This document shows positions 21,432 through 31,637 of a stretch of 64,000 bases of DNA, one piece after another (the stretch's first letter is position 1; every line of letters begins with the position of its first letter). Made by a program: the position numbers and the translations under genes. The DNA is from Hyphomicrobiales bacterium (GTDB taxonomy: Bacteria; Pseudomonadota; Alphaproteobacteria; Rhizobiales; Beijerinckiaceae): the NCBI GenBank assembly GCA_017302635.1, contig JAFLCX010000001.1:1116001-1180000 (forward strand), in the 5' to 3' direction. The notes beneath the pieces are model-generated. The model saw only the letters and a list, made by a program, of their open reading frames with translations. It was not told the DNA's origin and searched no databases.

Positions 21432-22739
21432 TCACAAAATGAACCGCGACAAATCCGCGTTCTTCGCGAGCGCGCCCACCTCGCGTTCCACCATCGTGCG
21501 GTCAACGATCACTGTTTCGCCGGAGCGATCGGTGGCCGTGAAACTCACTTCGTCGAGCACGCGCTCGAGGATGGTCTGCAGGCGGCGCGCGCCGATATTC
21601 TCGACATTGGAGTTCACCTCGAAAGCAGCTTTGGCCACTGCCGCGATGGCGTCGTCCGAAAATTCCAGCACCAGCCCTTCCGTCCCCATCAGGGCGATAT
21701 ATTGCTTGATCAGCGAGGCTTCGGTGTCGGTGAGAATGCGTCGGAAGTCGTCCTCTCCAAGCGGTTTCAGTTCCACACGGATAGGCAGACGGCCTTGCAA
21801 TTCGGGCAAAAGGTCCGAGGGCTTCGCAACGTGGAACGCGCCCGAGGCGATGAAGAGAATATGGTCGGTTTTGACTGGACCATGCTTCGTCGAAACAGTC
21901 GTCCCCTCAATCAGCGGCAGCAGGTCGCGCTGCACGCCTTCGCGGCTGACATCGGCGCCGGCACGGCCATCGCGCGCCGCGATCTTGTCGATCTCGTCGA
22001 GAAAAACGATGCCGTTTTCCTCGACCGCCCGGATGGCATCCGCCGTGGTCCGATCGGAATCGATCAGTTTGTCACTCTCCTCCGCCAACAATGGCTCATA
22101 GGCATCTTTGACGCTGAGGCGGCGAGGCTTGCCGCGCCCGCCAAAGGCCTTTCCGAACATGTCGGAAAGATTCATCGCGCCGATCTGCCCGCCGGGCATG
22201 CCGGGAATCTCGAACATCGGCATGCCGCTCGCTTGCGGCTGCAACTCGATTTCGATTTCCTTCTCGGCGAGTTCGCCCGCATGGAGCTTGCGGCGGAACG
22301 CATCTCGCGTCGCGGGCGAGGCGGTCGAGCCCACCAGCGCATCCAGCACGCGGTTTTCAGCGGCGAGATGCGCTTTCGCCTGCACATCCTTGCGGCGTTT
22401 CTCGCGCTCGAGCCCGATGCCGATCTCGACGAGATCACGCACGATCTGCTCGACATCGCGCCCGACATAGCCGACTTCGGTGAATTTCGTGGCTTCCACC
22501 TTCAGGAACGGCGCGCCCGCAAGTTTCGCAAGCCGCCGGGCGATTTCGGTTTTCCCGCAACCCGTGGGGCCGATCATGAGAATGTTCTTCGGCAGAACCT
22601 CCTCGCGCATCGCGCCGGTGAGCTGCTGGCGGCGCCAGCGATTGCGCAGGGCAATGGCCACGGCGCGCTTCGCCTCCTGCTGCCCGACGATGAAACGATC
22701 GAGTTCGGAGACAATCTCGCGGGGGGAAAAAGAGGTCAT
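21432..22739 (-). CDS. hslU: HslU ATPase of the HslUV protease
   Basis: HslU unfolds substrates for the HslV peptidase. The 435-residue AAA+ protein has Walker A GPTGCGKT at 57-64, the pore loop GYVGRD (about 88-93), a variable I domain (about 110-220), and Walker [10 protein letters not shown]. The C-terminus ends in DLSRFIL, the tail that docks on HslV. It starts two bases after the hslV stop. Confidence 0.97.
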   Translation of the reverse strand: MTSFSPREIVSELDRFIVGQQEAKRAVAIALRNRWRRQQLTGAMREEVLPKNILMIGPTGCGKTEIARRLAKLAGAPFLKVEATKFTEVGYVGRDVEQIVRDLVEIGIGLEREKRRKDVQAKAHLAAENRVLDALVGSTASPATRDAFRRKLHAGELAEKEIEIELQPQASGMPMFEIPGMPGGQIGAMNLSDMFGKAFGGRGKPRRLSVKDAYEPLLAEESDKLIDSDRTTADAIRAVEENGIVFLDEIDKIAARDGRAGADVSREGVQRDLLPLIEGTTVSTKHGPVKTDHILFIASGAFHVAKPSDLLPELQGRLPIRVELKPLGEDDFRRILTDTEASLIKQYIALMGTEGLVLEFSDDAIAAVAKAAFEVNSNVENIGARRLQTILERVLDEVSFTATDRSGETVIVDRTMVEREVGALAKNADLSRFIL

Positions 22740-22741
22740 AT

Positions 22742-23299
22742 TCAGCTTTCGATGCTCTCGATCACGAGGCTGTGGTTGGTGTAGACGCAGATATCGCCCG
22801 CGATCGCCATCGAGCGGCGCACGATCTCTTCCGCTCCGAAATCGGTATCCGCCAGGGCGCGCGCTGCAGCGAGCGCATACATGCCGCCCGAGCCGATGCC
22901 CATGATGCCGCCTTCGGGCTCGAGCACGTCGCCGGTGCCGGAGAGCACGAGGCCGGTGTTCCTGTCCGCCACGAGCATCATGGCCTCAAGACGTCTGAGG
23001 TAGCGATCCGTCCGCCAGTCCTTGGCGAGTTCGACGCAGGCGCGCATCAACTGCCCCGGATATTGCTCGAGTTTCGCTTCGAGACGCTCGAACAGCGTAA
23101 AGGCATCGGCGGTGGCGCCCGCGAAGCCGGCAATGACCTCGCCTTTCGCGAGACGGCGCACCTTTTTCGCATTACCCTTGATGATGGTCTGGCCGAGGCT
23201 CACCTGCCCGTCGCCGCCGATCACGGTTTTTCCGCCCTTTTTCACCATCAGGATGGTGGTCGCGTGCCAGCCGGGCGACGGCTGCGTGTCATTCTGCAT
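22742..23299 (-). CDS. hslV: HslV peptidase of the HslUV protease
   Basis: HslV is a proteasome-like threonine protease. After a 13-residue propeptide the mature chain starts [10 protein letters not shown], with Thr14 as the catalytic nucleophile. The [11 protein letters not shown] loop and [16 protein letters not shown] segment match the family. GGAG lies six bases before the ATG. A heat-shock-type promoter candidate lies immediately upstream. Confidence 0.97.
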   Translation of the reverse strand: MQNDTQPSPGWHATTILMVKKGGKTVIGGDGQVSLGQTIIKGNAKKVRRLAKGEVIAGFAGATADAFTLFERLEAKLEQYPGQLMRACVELAKDWRTDRYLRRLEAMMLVADRNTGLVLSGTGDVLEPEGGIMGIGSGGMYALAAARALADTDFGAEEIVRRSMAIAGDICVYTNHSLVIESIES

Positions 23300-23321
23300 G
23301 AAAGCTCCCTGTCAGCCCTGA

Positions 23322-23351
23322 ATGTAGGGGTGCGGGAGGCGAATTGCCAAG
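23322..23351 (-). promoter_or_regulatory. Candidate RpoH (sigma-32) promoter for hslVU
   Basis: On the minus strand CTTGGC (23346-23351) and CCTACAT (23322-23328) are separated by 17 bases. The alphaproteobacterial RpoH consensus is CTTG, a 16-18 base spacer, then CYTATNT; the match has one mismatch in the -10 part. The predicted start would lie near 23315, giving a leader of about 16 bases before hslV. Position in front of a heat-shock operon supports it. Confidence 0.6.
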
Positions 23352-23438
23352 GTGGGCTGTTCATCCATTCGGGGCATTTGCCGCACCGCACCTTTTTCGC
23401 TAAAGCCTCGCGCGGGACGAGCAGGATAGGAACGGGCC

Positions 23439-24032
23439 ATGCGCCGCGCAGACGTGAAACGCGAGACGGGCGAAACGAAAATCGCGGTCGGGATCGATCT
23501 CGATGGCACGGGCCGGGCGGATATCGCCACGGGCGTCGGGTTTCTCGACCACATGCTCACGTTGCTCGCGCGCCACTCAATGGTGGATATGCTGATCCGC
23601 GCCGAGGGTGATCTTCATGTCGATGATCACCACACGACGGAAGATGTCGGGATCGCGCTGGGACAAGCCGTGCGGCAGGCTCTGGGGGCCAAGATCGGCA
23701 TCACCCGCTATGCCGATTGCCTGATGCCGATGGATGAAACACTGGCGCGCGTGGCGCTCGATATCTCCGGCCGGGCATATCTTGTGTTCAAGGCGGAATT
23801 CCCGTCCGAGAAAATCGGCACCTTCGATACCGAACTCGTGCGCGAGTTTTTCCAGGCTTTTGCCTCCAACGCGCAAGTGACGCTGCATGCCGAGGCGCTT
23901 TATGGCGCGAACAGCCACCATATCGCGGAAGCTCTTTTCAAGGGCCTCGCTAAAGTGCTGCGTCGCGCCACGGAAATCGATGCCCGCGCGAAGGATGCCG
24001 TGCCTTCCACCAAGGGGACCTTGTCGACCTGA
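23439..24032 (+). CDS. hisB: Imidazoleglycerol-phosphate dehydratase
   Basis: HisB catalyses the sixth step of histidine synthesis. This is the single-function enzyme (197 residues) without the phosphatase domain. It shows the two His-rich metal sites: [16 protein letters not shown] and [15 protein letters not shown], plus [17 protein letters not shown] lies about seven bases before the ATG. It is the first gene of the his operon and diverges from hslV. Its stop overlaps the next start as TGATG. Confidence 0.97.
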   Translation: MRRADVKRETGETKIAVGIDLDGTGRADIATGVGFLDHMLTLLARHSMVDMLIRAEGDLHVDDHHTTEDVGIALGQAVRQALGAKIGITRYADCLMPMDETLARVALDISGRAYLVFKAEFPSEKIGTFDTELVREFFQAFASNAQVTLHAEALYGANSHHIAEALFKGLAKVLRRATEIDARAKDAVPSTKGTLST

Positions 24033-24502
24033 TGGCCCGCTACATCGTCCATGTGAGGGGTGAGGGAGCGGAAGCGCTGGCAGGCGCGCGCTTCGTGCGC
24101 GACGGCTTCTCCTGGCTCGCGCTCTCATTCGGCCCGTTGTGGTTTTTCGCGAAAGGGGCTTGGATATCCGCCTGTCTCGCCTTGGCGGCGCTGATCGGTT
24201 TTGTGGCCATCACAGCGGGGCTCCGGTTGCCGATTGACGTGACTGTTTTCGGCGCGCTCGTGATCAACCTGTTGCTCGCGCTCGAATCGGGGACCTTGCG
24301 CTCGTGGGAACTGCGCCTGCGTGGCTTTCGCGATGTCGCGCTGGTCGCGGGTGCTGATCTTGATGGGTTGGAACGGCGGTTTTTCGGCGAAGCAATGAAC
24401 GAGGCCCCGGCTCCGCCCGCGCCAGCCCTTGCTGTTCGCCCGTCCGCAACTGTTCCGGTTATCGGCCTGTTCCCGAGTCCGCCGCGCGGGGGCAGCGCAT
24501 GA
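24032..24502 (+). CDS. DUF2628 membrane protein of unknown function
   Basis: A 156-residue protein with two or three hydrophobic segments between about residues 30 and 88 and a Pro/Ala-rich cytoplasmic-looking tail. The N-terminal RFVRDGFSWLALSFGPLWF block is the DUF2628 hallmark. It is embedded between hisB and hisH, overlapping one base with the first and four with the second, a placement common in Hyphomicrobiales. No function is known, and nothing in the sequence suggests a histidine biosynthetic step. Confidence 0.8.
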   Translation: MARYIVHVRGEGAEALAGARFVRDGFSWLALSFGPLWFFAKGAWISACLALAALIGFVAITAGLRLPIDVTVFGALVINLLLALESGTLRSWELRLRGFRDVALVAGADLDGLERRFFGEAMNEAPAPPAPALAVRPSATVPVIGLFPSPPRGGSA

Positions 24503-25149
24503 GGATTGCCCTGATCGACTATGGAGCTGGGAACCTGCATTCCTGCTCCAAGGCGCTGGAGCGCGCACTGGCGGCCGAAAACCGCGCCGGCGAAGTGATC
24601 ATCGGTGCCGATCCGGATGTGATCGCCTCGGCAGATCGCATTGTGCTGCCGGGCGACGGGGCTTTCAAGGATTGCCGTGATGAGCTTGGCGCCGTCGACG
24701 GTCTCGAAGCAGCCTTGCACGAAGCCGTGCGCGTGAAAGCGCGGCCCTTTCTCGGGATTTGCGTCGGAATGCAGCTTCTGGCCGATATCGGCGAAGAGCG
24801 CGGGGAAACGAAGGGTCTGGGCTGGATTCCCGGTCGGGTTGTAGCGCTTGATCCCGCCGAGCGGCATCTCAAGGTGCCGCATATGGGCTGGAACACGCTC
24901 GAGGCTCGCGGATCGCACCCGATTCTCGATGGAATCCCATTCGGCGAACAGGCGCTCCACGCCTATTTCCTGCACTCTTATCACCTCATCCCCGAACATG
25001 CGGGCGATTTGCTGGCCGTCGCCGAATATGGCGGGCCGGTTTCGGCCATCATTGGCCGCGAAAACATCGTCGGCACCCAGTTTCATCCGGAAAAGAGCCA
25101 GCTTCTCGGGCTGAAACTCCTTCGGAACTTTCTTAGCTGGACACCATGA
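24499..25149 (+). CDS. hisH: Imidazole glycerol phosphate synthase, glutaminase subunit
   Basis: HisH supplies ammonia from glutamine to HisF. The class I amidotransferase triad is C88 (GICVGMQLL), H196 and E198 (TQFHPEKS). The 216-residue product begins [19 protein letters not shown] overlaps link it to the DUF2628 gene before and hisA after. Confidence 0.97.
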   Translation: MRIALIDYGAGNLHSCSKALERALAAENRAGEVIIGADPDVIASADRIVLPGDGAFKDCRDELGAVDGLEAALHEAVRVKARPFLGICVGMQLLADIGEERGETKGLGWIPGRVVALDPAERHLKVPHMGWNTLEARGSHPILDGIPFGEQALHAYFLHSYHLIPEHAGDLLAVAEYGGPVSAIIGRENIVGTQFHPEKSQLLGLKLLRNFLSWTP

Positions 25150-25886
25150 TCCTTTACCCCGCCATCGACCTCAAGAACGGCCAATGCGTGCGCCTCAAGC
25201 AAGGCGACATGGCGCAGGCAACTGTGTTCAACGACGACCCCGCTGCGCAGGCCGCGAGTTTCGAGGCGCAGGGATTTGAGGCCCTGCACGTGGTTGATCT
25301 CGATGGCGCTTTTGCCGGCGAAGCGATCAATGGCGCTCCGGTCGAAGCGATTCTGAAGCGCGTCGCATTTCCGGTGCAGCTTGGCGGCGGCATCCGCCGC
25401 ATGGGGCAGGTCGAGGCCTGGCTGTCGCGTGGCATCGCTCGCGTCATCATCGGCACGGCGGCTTTACGCGACCCCGATTTCGTGAAGGAGGCCGCCAGAA
25501 CCTTCCCCGGCAAGGTGGCTGTCGGCATCGATGCGCGCGATGGACGCGTCGCCGTCGAGGGCTGGGCGGAAACATCCGATATGCTCGATATCGAGCTTGG
25601 CCGCCGTTTCGAGGATGCCGGCGTTTCGGCCATCATCTACACGAATATCGCGCGCGACGGCATGCTCTCGGGCCTCGATTTCGAGGGCACGATCGCGCTT
25701 GGCCATGCGCTTTCCATTCCTGTGATCGCCTCGGGCGGGCTGGCATCAATGGCTGATATCACCCGCCTCGCCTCGCCCGAATGCGCGCATCTCGCCGGGG
25801 CCATCACCGGGCGTGCCCTTTATGACGGGCGGCTCGACGCGGCGGGGGCGATCGAGGTGATCAGGGCCGCGAGGAAAGTGGCATGA
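25146..25886 (+). CDS. hisA: Phosphoribosylformimino-5-aminoimidazole carboxamide ribotide isomerase
   Basis: HisA is a TIM-barrel Amadori isomerase producing PRFAR, the substrate of HisHF. The catalytic aspartates are D8 (YPAIDLKNG) and D129 ([10 protein letters not shown]), with phosphate-binding loops GGGIRR and SGGLAS. 246 residues, usual length. It overlaps hisH and hisF by four bases each. Confidence 0.97.
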   Translation: MILYPAIDLKNGQCVRLKQGDMAQATVFNDDPAAQAASFEAQGFEALHVVDLDGAFAGEAINGAPVEAILKRVAFPVQLGGGIRRMGQVEAWLSRGIARVIIGTAALRDPDFVKEAARTFPGKVAVGIDARDGRVAVEGWAETSDMLDIELGRRFEDAGVSAIIYTNIARDGMLSGLDFEGTIALGHALSIPVIASGGLASMADITRLASPECAHLAGAITGRALYDGRLDAAGAIEVIRAARKVA

Positions 25887-26671
25887 GCCTCAAGGCCCGC
25901 ATCATTCCCTGCCTCGATGTCAAGGACGGTCGCGTCGTAAAAGGCGTGCAGTTCCTTGATCTCATCGATGCCGGCGACCCCGTCGAAAGCGCCAAGGCCT
26001 ATGATGCCGCGGGCGCGGATGAGCTGTGTTTTCTCGACATCACCGCGAGCCACGAGAACCGCGGCACCATTCTCGATGTTGTGCGCCGCACGGCTGAAAA
26101 CTGCTTCATGCCGGTCACGGTCGGGGGCGGCGTCCGGGCGGTTGAGGATGTCCGCGCCCTGATGCTCGCGGGTGCTGACAAGGTTTCGATCAACACGGCG
26201 GCCGTGAAAGACCGCGCGATCGTCGGTCGTGCCGCCGAGAAGTTCGGTGCGCAGGCTATTGTGGTGGCGATCGACGCAAAGAAAGTTTCTGGGGCGAACG
26301 AGGCTGATCGCTGGGAGATCTTCACGCATGGCGGGCGGAACCCGACCGGGCTCGACGCCATTCAATATGCGCGCGAAGTCGCTGATCTTGGTGCCGGTGA
26401 AATCCTTCTGACCTCGATGGATCGTGACGGCACCAAGGCCGGGTTCGACCTTGCCCTCACCCGCGCCATTTCCGAAGCCGTGACCATCCCGGTCGTGGCC
26501 TCAGGCGGCGTGGGCACGCTCGATCATCTGGTGGAAGGCATCTCAATCGGCAAGGCAAGCGCGGTGCTCGCAGCCTCGATCTTCCATTTCGGGACCTTTA
26601 CAATCGGCGAGGCCAAGCGCCACATGGCGAGAGCCGGAATTCCAATGCGGCTGGATGGACTGCAACCATGA
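25883..26671 (+). CDS. hisF: Imidazole glycerol phosphate synthase, cyclase subunit
   Basis: HisF forms imidazole glycerol phosphate and AICAR using ammonia channelled from HisH. The TIM barrel has catalytic D12 (IPCLDVKDG) and D131 (VVAIDAKK), and GGGVR and ASGGVG phosphate loops. 262 residues. It overlaps hisA and hisE as ATGA. Confidence 0.97.
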   Translation: MSLKARIIPCLDVKDGRVVKGVQFLDLIDAGDPVESAKAYDAAGADELCFLDITASHENRGTILDVVRRTAENCFMPVTVGGGVRAVEDVRALMLAGADKVSINTAAVKDRAIVGRAAEKFGAQAIVVAIDAKKVSGANEADRWEIFTHGGRNPTGLDAIQYAREVADLGAGEILLTSMDRDGTKAGFDLALTRAISEAVTIPVVASGGVGTLDHLVEGISIGKASAVLAASIFHFGTFTIGEAKRHMARAGIPMRLDGLQP

Positions 26672-26991
26672 GCCAATTCACCCTCGACGAACTCGCCTCC
26701 ATCATCGCGAGCCGCGCCAATGCCGACCCGAGCCTCTCGCACACGGCGAAGCTGGTTCAGCGCGGCATGGGGCAGGCGACAAAAAAACTCGGCGAGGAGG
26801 CTGTCGAGGCCGTGATCGCGGCCCTTCAGGGCAATCGTGAAGAGCTGGTGAAGGAAACGGCCGATGTGCTGTTCCATCTGCTCGTCGTGCTCCACATGGC
26901 CGATGTGCCGCTGAGCGCGGTGTTCGAGGAACTGGCTTCGCGCACCAACCAATCGGGCGTGGCCGAGAAGGCGGCGAGGAAGCCGGTCTAA
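26668..26991 (+). CDS. hisE: Phosphoribosyl-ATP pyrophosphatase
   Basis: HisE hydrolyses phosphoribosyl-ATP in the second step of histidine synthesis. The 107-residue all-alpha protein has the MazG-like motif [15 protein letters not shown] and the following [12 protein letters not shown]. It is a free-standing HisE, not fused to HisI, which is absent from this window along with hisG, hisD and hisC. It is the last his gene here; coaA follows after 36 bases. Confidence 0.95.
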   Translation: MSQFTLDELASIIASRANADPSLSHTAKLVQRGMGQATKKLGEEAVEAVIAALQGNREELVKETADVLFHLLVVLHMADVPLSAVFEELASRTNQSGVAEKAARKPV

Positions 26992-27027
26992 CTTCGAAGA
27001 CTTGAAAGCCTTGGGAGGGGTTTTCTC

Positions 27028-27996
27028 ATGGATGCCAGGGTCTCGAAACTTGCGCCCGATGTCGATCTTTCGCCGTTTCGCGTGTTCGACCGGCGGGAAT
27101 GGGCGAGCCTGCGCGCCGATACGCCCCTCACCCTGAGTCTCGAAGAGATCAAGGGTCTGCAATCCATGAACGACCGCCTCTCGCTCGAAGAGGTGATCGA
27201 GATCTATCTGCCGCTTTCGCGCCTGCTGGCGCTCTACACCGCTGCTGCGCAGGGGCTCTACAAGGCGACGCAGCGCTTTCTCAACGCCGGCGACGGCAAG
27301 GTTCCTTATGTGATCGGCGTCGCGGGTTCGGTCGCGGTCGGCAAATCCACCACCGCGCGCGTGCTCGAAAAACTTCTCGCGCGCTGGCCCAACACCCCGA
27401 AGGTGAGCCTGCTGACCACCGACGGCTTCCTGCTTCCGAACGCCGAATTGCGCCGCCTCGGCCTGATGGAGCGCAAGGGTTTTCCCGAGAGCTATGACGG
27501 TGCGGCCTTGGTGAAATTCCTTGCACGCATCAAGGCGGGTGAGCGCAATGTCACCGCACCGATCTACTCGCATCTCGTCTATGATGTGGTGCCGGGCGAG
27601 GAAGTGACGATTGATCGGCCCGATATCCTGATCCTCGAGGGGCTGAACGTGCTCCAGCCCCCGCGCCTGCCACGCGACGGCAAGCCGGTTCCCTATGTCT
27701 CCGATTTTCTGGATTTCTCGGTCTACATCGATGCCGAGGAAGAACTCTTGCGCAAATGGTATGTCGACCGCTTCATGGCCCTGCGCGAAACGGCTTTCCG
27801 TAAACCCGAGAGCTTCTTCCACCGCTATGCCGGGATCGGCACGGAAGAGGCCCTGGCAACGGCCCATAGCCTCTGGGACCGGATCAACCTGCCCAACCTG
27901 CGCGAAAACATCTTCCCCACCCGCCCCCGCGCTGACCTCATCTTGCGCAAGGGCGAGAGCCACATGATCGAGGAGGTGGCGCTCCGGAAGCTGTGA
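27028..27996 (+). CDS. coaA: Type I pantothenate kinase
   Basis: CoaA phosphorylates pantothenate, the first step of CoA synthesis. The P-loop [12 protein letters not shown] is at residues 97-108 and the product is 322 residues, typical of the bacterial type I enzyme. A GGGAGG ribosome-binding site precedes the ATG. It closes the his-coaA unit and converges on a PfkB kinase with only three bases between stop codons. Confidence 0.95.
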   Translation: MDARVSKLAPDVDLSPFRVFDRREWASLRADTPLTLSLEEIKGLQSMNDRLSLEEVIEIYLPLSRLLALYTAAAQGLYKATQRFLNAGDGKVPYVIGVAGSVAVGKSTTARVLEKLLARWPNTPKVSLLTTDGFLLPNAELRRLGLMERKGFPESYDGAALVKFLARIKAGERNVTAPIYSHLVYDVVPGEEVTIDRPDILILEGLNVLQPPRLPRDGKPVPYVSDFLDFSVYIDAEEELLRKWYVDRFMALRETAFRKPESFFHRYAGIGTEEALATAHSLWDRINLPNLRENIFPTRPRADLILRKGESHMIEEVALRKL

Positions 27997-27999
27997 GGC

Positions 28000-28995
28000 T
28001 CAGAGCAACCCGTTTTCCTGTGCCAGCACCTTGAGCGATTTCTCGGGCCGGGCGCCGATTTTCTGGATGACATGGCTCGCGGCCAGCGCGCCGAGCCGCC
28101 CGGCTTTCTCGTAGCCGAGGCCCGCCGTGTAGCCGAACAGGAAGCCGGCGGCGTAAGCGTCACCCGCACCGGTCGCGTCCACCAGCGTTTCGATCGGATA
28201 AGCGGGAATGGCGAAGGTTTTCCGGCCCTCGATGATCACCGCACCCTTCTCGGAGCGCGTCACGGCTGCGCGTTTGGCGTCGCGGCGCAGGGCTTCCAGC
28301 GCAGTGTCGAAATCAGCGGTTTCGTAAAGCGCTTTCAGCTCGTGCTCGTTGGCGAAGACGAGATCGACCGTACCGCCGGAAATCAGCTGGCGAAACTCAT
28401 CGCGGTAGCGATTGACGCAGAAGCTGTCAGAGAGCGTCAACGCGACTTCGCGGCCTGCGGCATGGGCGATATCGGCAGCCTTGCGGAACGCGGCCTTCGC
28501 GGCCGGAGGATCCCACAGATAACCTTCGAGATAGGTGACAGCGGCGCTCTGAACGGTCGTCGGGTCGATATCAGCTTCCGAGAGGTCCTGGCAGGCGCCG
28601 AGATAGGTGTTCATCGTCCGCTCGCCATCCGGCGTGACGAGGATGAAGCTGCGGGCCGTCGCCTTCCCTTCTCGGGCGAGCGAAGTGCCGAAGGCGACAC
28701 CTGATGCCACGATATCATGTGCGAAGAGATCGCCAACCGGATCGGCCTTCACCTTGCCGATAAAGGCCGAGCGCGCCCCGAAACTGGCGGCACCTACCAC
28801 CGTGTTTGCAGCAGATCCGCCGGACGTGATCGTGGCCGGGCCCATCGCGGCATAGATGCTTTCGGCGCGATCCTCATCGATCAAGGTCATCGAGCCCTTC
28901 GCAACGCCCTGATGGACGAGAAAATCCTCCTCGCAGCGGGCAATCACGTCGACGATGGCATTTCCAAGCGCGAGCACATCCAGCGGGCGGGTCAT
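28000..28995 (-). CDS. PfkB-family kinase, probable adenosine kinase
   Basis: A 331-residue ribokinase-fold protein. The first PfkB signature is seen around GGSAANTVVGAASFGA (59-74), the second as DATGAGDAYAAG (273-284) with D279 as catalytic base. The N-terminal LDVLALGNAIVDVIA pattern is typical of the adenosine-kinase-like branch, but substrate cannot be fixed by sequence alone; other nucleosides or sugars are possible. It is the last gene of the Tim44-mltA-smr group. Confidence 0.85.
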   Translation of the reverse strand: MTRPLDVLALGNAIVDVIARCEEDFLVHQGVAKGSMTLIDEDRAESIYAAMGPATITSGGSAANTVVGAASFGARSAFIGKVKADPVGDLFAHDIVASGVAFGTSLAREGKATARSFILVTPDGERTMNTYLGACQDLSEADIDPTTVQSAAVTYLEGYLWDPPAAKAAFRKAADIAHAAGREVALTLSDSFCVNRYRDEFRQLISGGTVDLVFANEHELKALYETADFDTALEALRRDAKRAAVTRSEKGAVIIEGRKTFAIPAYPIETLVDATGAGDAYAAGFLFGYTAGLGYEKAGRLGALAASHVIQKIGARPEKSLKVLAQENGLL

Positions 28996-29049
28996 GTTCC
29001 GGTCTCCATTCCGTTTCGCGATGCGGGATGCAGGGTTGAGAACGTCCCG

Positions 29050-29604
29050 TCAAGGCTCACGGGGTGGGCGTGCCCACCGAAACCGCAGATAAAGCGCGCC
29101 TTCGCCGCCATGGCCGGGAGCGGAAGCCTCATAACCCAGCACCATCGCCCGCATTGAGGGCTCCGCCAGCCAATGCGGAACAAGGCGGCGAAGTACGCCG
29201 CGCTCCTCGCCGCGCGCGTCGAGGCCGCCGCCCTTGCCGGTGATCACGAGGCCGAGTTTCCAGCCCTGCTGATGCGCGCGAAAAACAAAATCAATCAGCG
29301 CGCGATGCGCTTCGGCCTGACGCATGCCGTGCAGATCGATCCGGCCATCGATTTGCGCCTTGCCGCGCGCCACGTCGCGCTTCGAGCGCCGATCGAGCGT
29401 GGTGAGCGGAGGGAGCGCGCGTGGGATGCGCTTGGTTCGCGCTTCCGGGGCAGAAGGTGTAGGCGATTGCGCCGGTTCGGCCGGGACAACGGGCTCAGGC
29501 GGGGCTTCCGGAACAACCTTCCCCGGCATGGGGCGAGCCTGTTTGGCCACATGATGCCACACCTTCGTCTCATCGGGCGTGAGACCACTCCTGCGACGGC
29601 GCAT
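29050..29604 (-). CDS. Smr-domain protein
   Basis: A 184-residue protein with a basic, proline-rich N-terminus and a C-terminal Smr domain: IDLHGM, the VITGKGG loop and the closing GGEGALYLRFRW. Smr domains act as nucleases on branched DNA or on mRNA in ribosome rescue; which applies here is unknown. The ATG at 29604 lies one base after the mltA stop (TGAGATG), so it is likely coupled to mltA. Confidence 0.85.
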   Translation of the reverse strand: MRRRRSGLTPDETKVWHHVAKQARPMPGKVVPEAPPEPVVPAEPAQSPTPSAPEARTKRIPRALPPLTTLDRRSKRDVARGKAQIDGRIDLHGMRQAEAHRALIDFVFRAHQQGWKLGLVITGKGGGLDARGEERGVLRRLVPHWLAEPSMRAMVLGYEASAPGHGGEGALYLRFRWARPPREP

Positions 29605-29605
29605 C

Positions 29606-30847
29606 TCACTCTCCGCGCGGCAAAAGCACGATGAAGCGCATGGAATCACGCACCAGCCCCGCGCGCGTCCCGGCTTGCATGCCCGAGCCCATGAAGAAAT
29701 CACCGCGCGCCGGGCCGACAATCGCCGAGCCGGTATCCTGCGCAATCATCAGCCGGTCGAGTGGCACGCGTGGGCCAGTCGGCGTGAGCGGCGAGGCAGA
29801 AATCCAGACCGGCAATCCATAGGGCCAGATCGTACGGTCAACGGCGAGACTGCGCCCTGTGGTGAGCGGAACGCCAGCGCCCCCGACTGGCCCGCGCACG
29901 GGATCAATCATCGGTTCGAGGGCAAAAAACACATAGGAACGGTTGCGTTCCATCAGGCTGCGCCCGCGCGCCCGATCGACCCGCAACCAGCTCATCAGGC
30001 GTTCCAGCGACATCTCGGCGAGCGGAATCTCGCCGTTCTCGACGAGAATACGCCCGATCGAGGTATAAGCGTGCCCGTTTCGGCCGGCATAAGTGAGGCG
30101 AGCGCGCGTGGCGTCGGCGAAAATCAGCCGCGCCGAGCCCTGAACCTGAATGATGAAAAGCTCGGCTTCATCCTTGAGCCAGGCAATCGGCCGGGCCCTC
30201 TCGTTCAAGGCGCCAGCCCAGATCGCGGCGCGATCGACATAGGGCTCAAAACCCGAAGCCGTGCGGCGCGCAGCGGCGAGATTGGCATCAAAGCCATCGG
30301 GCCGCGGCTCGTTTTGCCCGAACGTCACGAGATCATCGGGCCGCGCGAGAACCGGCACCGGAAAATCCGCTGATTTTTCCCGGGAAGCCATCACTTCAGG
30401 CTCATAATAGGCTGTGAGAAATCCGTTTCCGCCCTTCGGACGGATCTCAAAAGCCTCGAAATGACGCTCAAAAAATCGCCGGCAGGCAATGGCCTCCGGG
30501 GGGCCTTCGGCTTCAAGCGTCAACGCCGCCCGGCAGGCTGCGGCGAGCGCGGGCGGTGCCCGGCGGGCTTCGCGTTGCGCGGCATCGCCATTGGCAATTG
30601 ATGAGCAGGTGACGAGGAAGGCGGAAAAAGCCGCGCGGTGATCGTCGCTGACCCAAGCGGGGATGGAGTCCAGTCGCGTCGGCTCGACAATGGTGTCGGC
30701 GGGCATCGGCCCGGCCCATTCCGGGAAACGGGCCGCGGCGGAACCGGTCATGGCTGCCAGCAACCCGCAGGCGAGGAAAGCGAGCGAAGCGGCATCAGGC
30801 CGCTTCGGTCGCCACCAGCCGCCAGTTGGGGTCGCGCGAGGTAACAT
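29606..30847 (-). CDS. mltA: Membrane-bound lytic murein transglycosylase A
   Basis: MltA cleaves peptidoglycan between MurNAc and GlcNAc to give anhydro ends. The product has a signal-like hydrophobic segment (ASLAFLACGLLAAMTGSAAA), the MltA barrel domain (GNGFLTAYYEPEV) and the C-terminal 3D domain with the catalytic Asp in IAQDTGSAIVGPARGDFFMG. No lipobox cysteine is obvious, so it may be periplasmic rather than a lipoprotein. The start at 30847 overlaps the Tim44-like gene by 53 bases; this start is uncertain and a later one is possible. Confidence 0.88.
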   Translation of the reverse strand: MLPRATPTGGWWRPKRPDAASLAFLACGLLAAMTGSAAARFPEWAGPMPADTIVEPTRLDSIPAWVSDDHRAAFSAFLVTCSSIANGDAAQREARRAPPALAAACRAALTLEAEGPPEAIACRRFFERHFEAFEIRPKGGNGFLTAYYEPEVMASREKSADFPVPVLARPDDLVTFGQNEPRPDGFDANLAAARRTASGFEPYVDRAAIWAGALNERARPIAWLKDEAELFIIQVQGSARLIFADATRARLTYAGRNGHAYTSIGRILVENGEIPLAEMSLERLMSWLRVDRARGRSLMERNRSYVFFALEPMIDPVRGPVGGAGVPLTTGRSLAVDRTIWPYGLPVWISASPLTPTGPRVPLDRLMIAQDTGSAIVGPARGDFFMGSGMQAGTRAGLVRDSMRFIVLLPRGE

Positions 30848-31502
30848 CGCGCGAGAAGGTCCAGATATCCGTGACATCGGTCACCTTGTCTGGATTGCCA
30901 TCGATCACGGCTCCATTCGCGTCGCGAGTCGTCGTGATGAGTTTCGAGAGGAAGCGCACGGTGACCTGCGCATTCTTCACACGGAGCAGAGCATCGGAAT
31001 AATCCGCCTTGTCGATCGAGACAAACTGGGTCTCCACCTTCTCGTTGCGGCCTTCGCGATCCTTAATGGCGCCCTCGAAGCCCTCATAGACCTCCGGCGA
31101 CAGCAGGTCCTTCAGTGTGCGCCGGTCACCCTGTGCAAAGGCCATCACGATCATCTCGTAGGCCGAACGGGCGCCGGACAGGAATTCGCGCGGGTCAAAG
31201 GTCGGGTCGCTTTGCATGATCTGCATCAGGCCGGCGAAAGCGGGGGAGTCGTTGGCCACAAGACCAGAAAGCTGGGCTTCCGGCTCGGCAACAGGCTGGG
31301 GCGGCCGGTTCGTCGGCAAGGGGACGACATTGCTCGCACCTGCTGGCTGACCATCAGACTCGGATGGGGCCTCGCGGCGCACGAACATGTCCTGCGGCGG
31401 CTTTTCCGTGCCGGTGCGCTGACCCAGCACTGAGCGCAGCTTGTAGATGACAAAGATCGCCAGGCCGAGAAAGACCAGCGTGAGAACGTCAAAATTCTGC
31501 AT
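30795..31502 (-). CDS. Tim44/TimA-family membrane-associated protein
   Basis: A 235-residue protein with one N-terminal membrane segment (VLTLVFLGLAIFVIYKL), a proline-rich linker (about 35-80), and a C-terminal Tim44-like domain (about 85-230). In alphaproteobacteria such proteins are relatives of mitochondrial Tim44 and are thought to associate with the inner membrane; their job is not clear. It is the first gene of the minus-strand group and diverges from fxsA. Its location beside fxsA-secB recalls a protein export link, which is inference only. Confidence 0.85.
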   Translation of the reverse strand: MQNFDVLTLVFLGLAIFVIYKLRSVLGQRTGTEKPPQDMFVRREAPSESDGQPAGASNVVPLPTNRPPQPVAEPEAQLSGLVANDSPAFAGLMQIMQSDPTFDPREFLSGARSAYEMIVMAFAQGDRRTLKDLLSPEVYEGFEGAIKDREGRNEKVETQFVSIDKADYSDALLRVKNAQVTVRFLSKLITTTRDANGAVIDGNPDKVTDVTDIWTFSRDVTSRDPNWRLVATEAA

Positions 31503-31637
31503 CGAATCACACCCGAGCCGGATTGGGCCTGATATCCCAACCTCTGGTTATTCTGAAGTGATCCCCATATAGGGCCTTCGAACCTTCAATGCCATCCCTC
31601 AATCGAGACGCGCTTCAACCTCGCCGGAGACGCCGAA
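31503..31637. other. Divergent promoter region, Tim44-like gene / fxsA
   Basis: The 135-base gap must hold promoters for both directions. No clear -35/-10 pairs were identified. GGAG sits about nine bases before the fxsA ATG. Confidence 0.3.

Noticed and set aside
23300..23438. His leader peptide before hisB
   Set aside because: No run of His codons in the hslV-hisB gap.
26524..27963. Long minus-strand open frame across hisF, hisE and coaA
   Set aside because: It lies opposite three clear genes and has no recognisable domain.
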